Assembly (NCBI GenBank): GCA_018663565.1
Contig: JABJQE010000224.1
Location: 1 to 5,822, forward strand
From: Phycisphaerae bacterium
GTDB taxonomy: Bacteria; Planctomycetota; Phycisphaerae; Phycisphaerales; SM1A02
DNA: 5,822 bases
Reading direction: 5' to 3'
Under the pieces are notes generated by a model, which was given only the letters and a program-made list of their open reading frames with translations, searched no databases and was not told where the DNA came from. The position numbers and the translations under genes were made by a program. Of the stretch, positions 5,656 to 5,822 are shown one piece after another. Each line of letters begins with the position of its first letter. Positions within the stretch are counted from its first letter, which is position 1.

Positions 5656-5796
5656 TAAGCTGGACACCCCTGTAAGAATATGATATTATAAGCTGGACAC
5701 GCCGGTGAGAAGACGAGGTAGAAAACAACGTAGAAGGCGAGGTAGAAAGCAAGTGAGAAAGCAGAGGATCTCGACACGAAGGTGCGAAGACTGTTG
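5632..5796 (+). repeat. Cluster of four degenerate repeats sharing an LDTPVRR reading
   Basis: Copies begin at 5632, 5660, 5693 and 5770. The first two share CTGGAYACCCCTGTAAGAA and continue alike for 26 bases with two differences. The third and fourth are CTGGACACGCCGGTGAGAAG and CTCGACACGAAGGTGCGAAG. Each copy can be read as L-D-T-(P/K)-V-R-(R/I). Spacing is 28, 33 and 77 bases, so copies 1, 2/3 and 4 fall in three different frames and no single open frame joins them. Copy 1 supplies the last residues of the truncated secretin. The nature is unknown: a dispersed intergenic repeat, remains of a mobile element end, or a decayed coding repeat are all possible. The cluster may continue past the window. 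Confidence 0.75.
5703..5762. repeat. Five degenerate 12-bp tandem repeats
   Basis: Five 12-base units follow without gaps at 5703, 5715, 5727, 5739 and 5751. Units 2 and 4 (GAGGTAGAAAAC and GAGGTAGAAAGC) differ at one base; the others are looser (CGGTGAGAAGAC, AACGTAGAAGGC, AAGTGAGAAAGC). The units resemble the GGTGAGAAGAC core of the larger repeat at 5693 and may have arisen by local duplication of it. On the top strand the array is purine-rich; one frame reads Arg/Lys/Gly/Gln-rich and ends at 5792-5794 with no start codon, so it is not called as a gene. Confidence 0.7.
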
Positions 5797-5822
5797 ATGG
5801 GGAACGGAGAAATCATAATATA

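Noticed and set aside
5632..5796. CRISPR array
   Set aside because: Spacing between copies is irregular (28, 33, 77 bases), the repeats are degenerate and there are no uniform spacers.
5574..5816. Reverse-strand frame encoding a very hydrophobic 80-residue product
   Set aside because: The hydrophobic pattern is the complement of the purine-rich repeats, the frame overlaps the secretin end, and no ribosome site was seen.
5794..5819. Promoter-like TTGATG and CATAAT at the right edge
   Set aside because: The spacer is only 14 bases and the -35 match is poor; no gene start is visible before the window ends.

Overview
The window looks like chromosomal DNA of a Gram-negative-type bacterium with moderate GC content. 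Gene order, overlapping start/stop codons, strong Shine-Dalgarno sites and the character of the small first gene recall Planctomycetota, perhaps Phycisphaerae. That placement is inferred from style and is not proven. Almost all of the window is one rightward operon for the trans-envelope part of a type IV pilus / type II secretion-like machine.

Layout. Positions 1-100 hold the 3' end of an upstream transcript: a stem-loop at 18-42 and a convincing rho-independent terminator at 54-100. Positions 101-384 carry no gene. They hold a candidate promoter (TTGACG 204-209, AATAAT 228-233), two near-identical dyad sites over and just upstream of its -35 box, and then a string of four predicted stem-loops reaching almost to the first ribosome binding site. 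The genes follow: a small single-membrane-segment protein of unknown function (385-687), a GspH/FimT-like pseudopilin (684-1253), PilM (1265-2359), PilN (2356-3018), PilO (3015-3587), a membrane-anchored PilP/GspC-like protein (3584-4117) and a secretin (4162-5655). Five of the six junctions are 4-base overlaps or an 11-base gap. Only the secretin is set apart, by 44 bases.

How the parts work together. By family knowledge, PilM is a cytoplasmic actin-like protein that binds the N-terminal tail of PilN. PilN and PilO are paired inner-membrane proteins with periplasmic ferredoxin-like domains. The PilP/GspC-like protein links them to the secretin, the outer-membrane channel for a pilus or pseudopilus. 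The pseudopilin would belong to the fibre or its tip. The motor ATPase, platform protein, prepilin peptidase and major pilin are not in the window.

The most unusual part is the right end. The secretin reads normally through its VPLLGDIP motif to about residue 480, but then lacks the family's final hydrophobic strand and TP motif. It ends instead in a short foreign-looking tail. The tail runs into a cluster of degenerate repeats (5632-5796). Each copy can be read as L-D-T-(P/K)-V-R-(R/I), and most differences between copies are synonymous in that reading even though the copies lie in different frames. A 12-base degenerate tandem array sits inside the cluster. No gene is seen after 5655.
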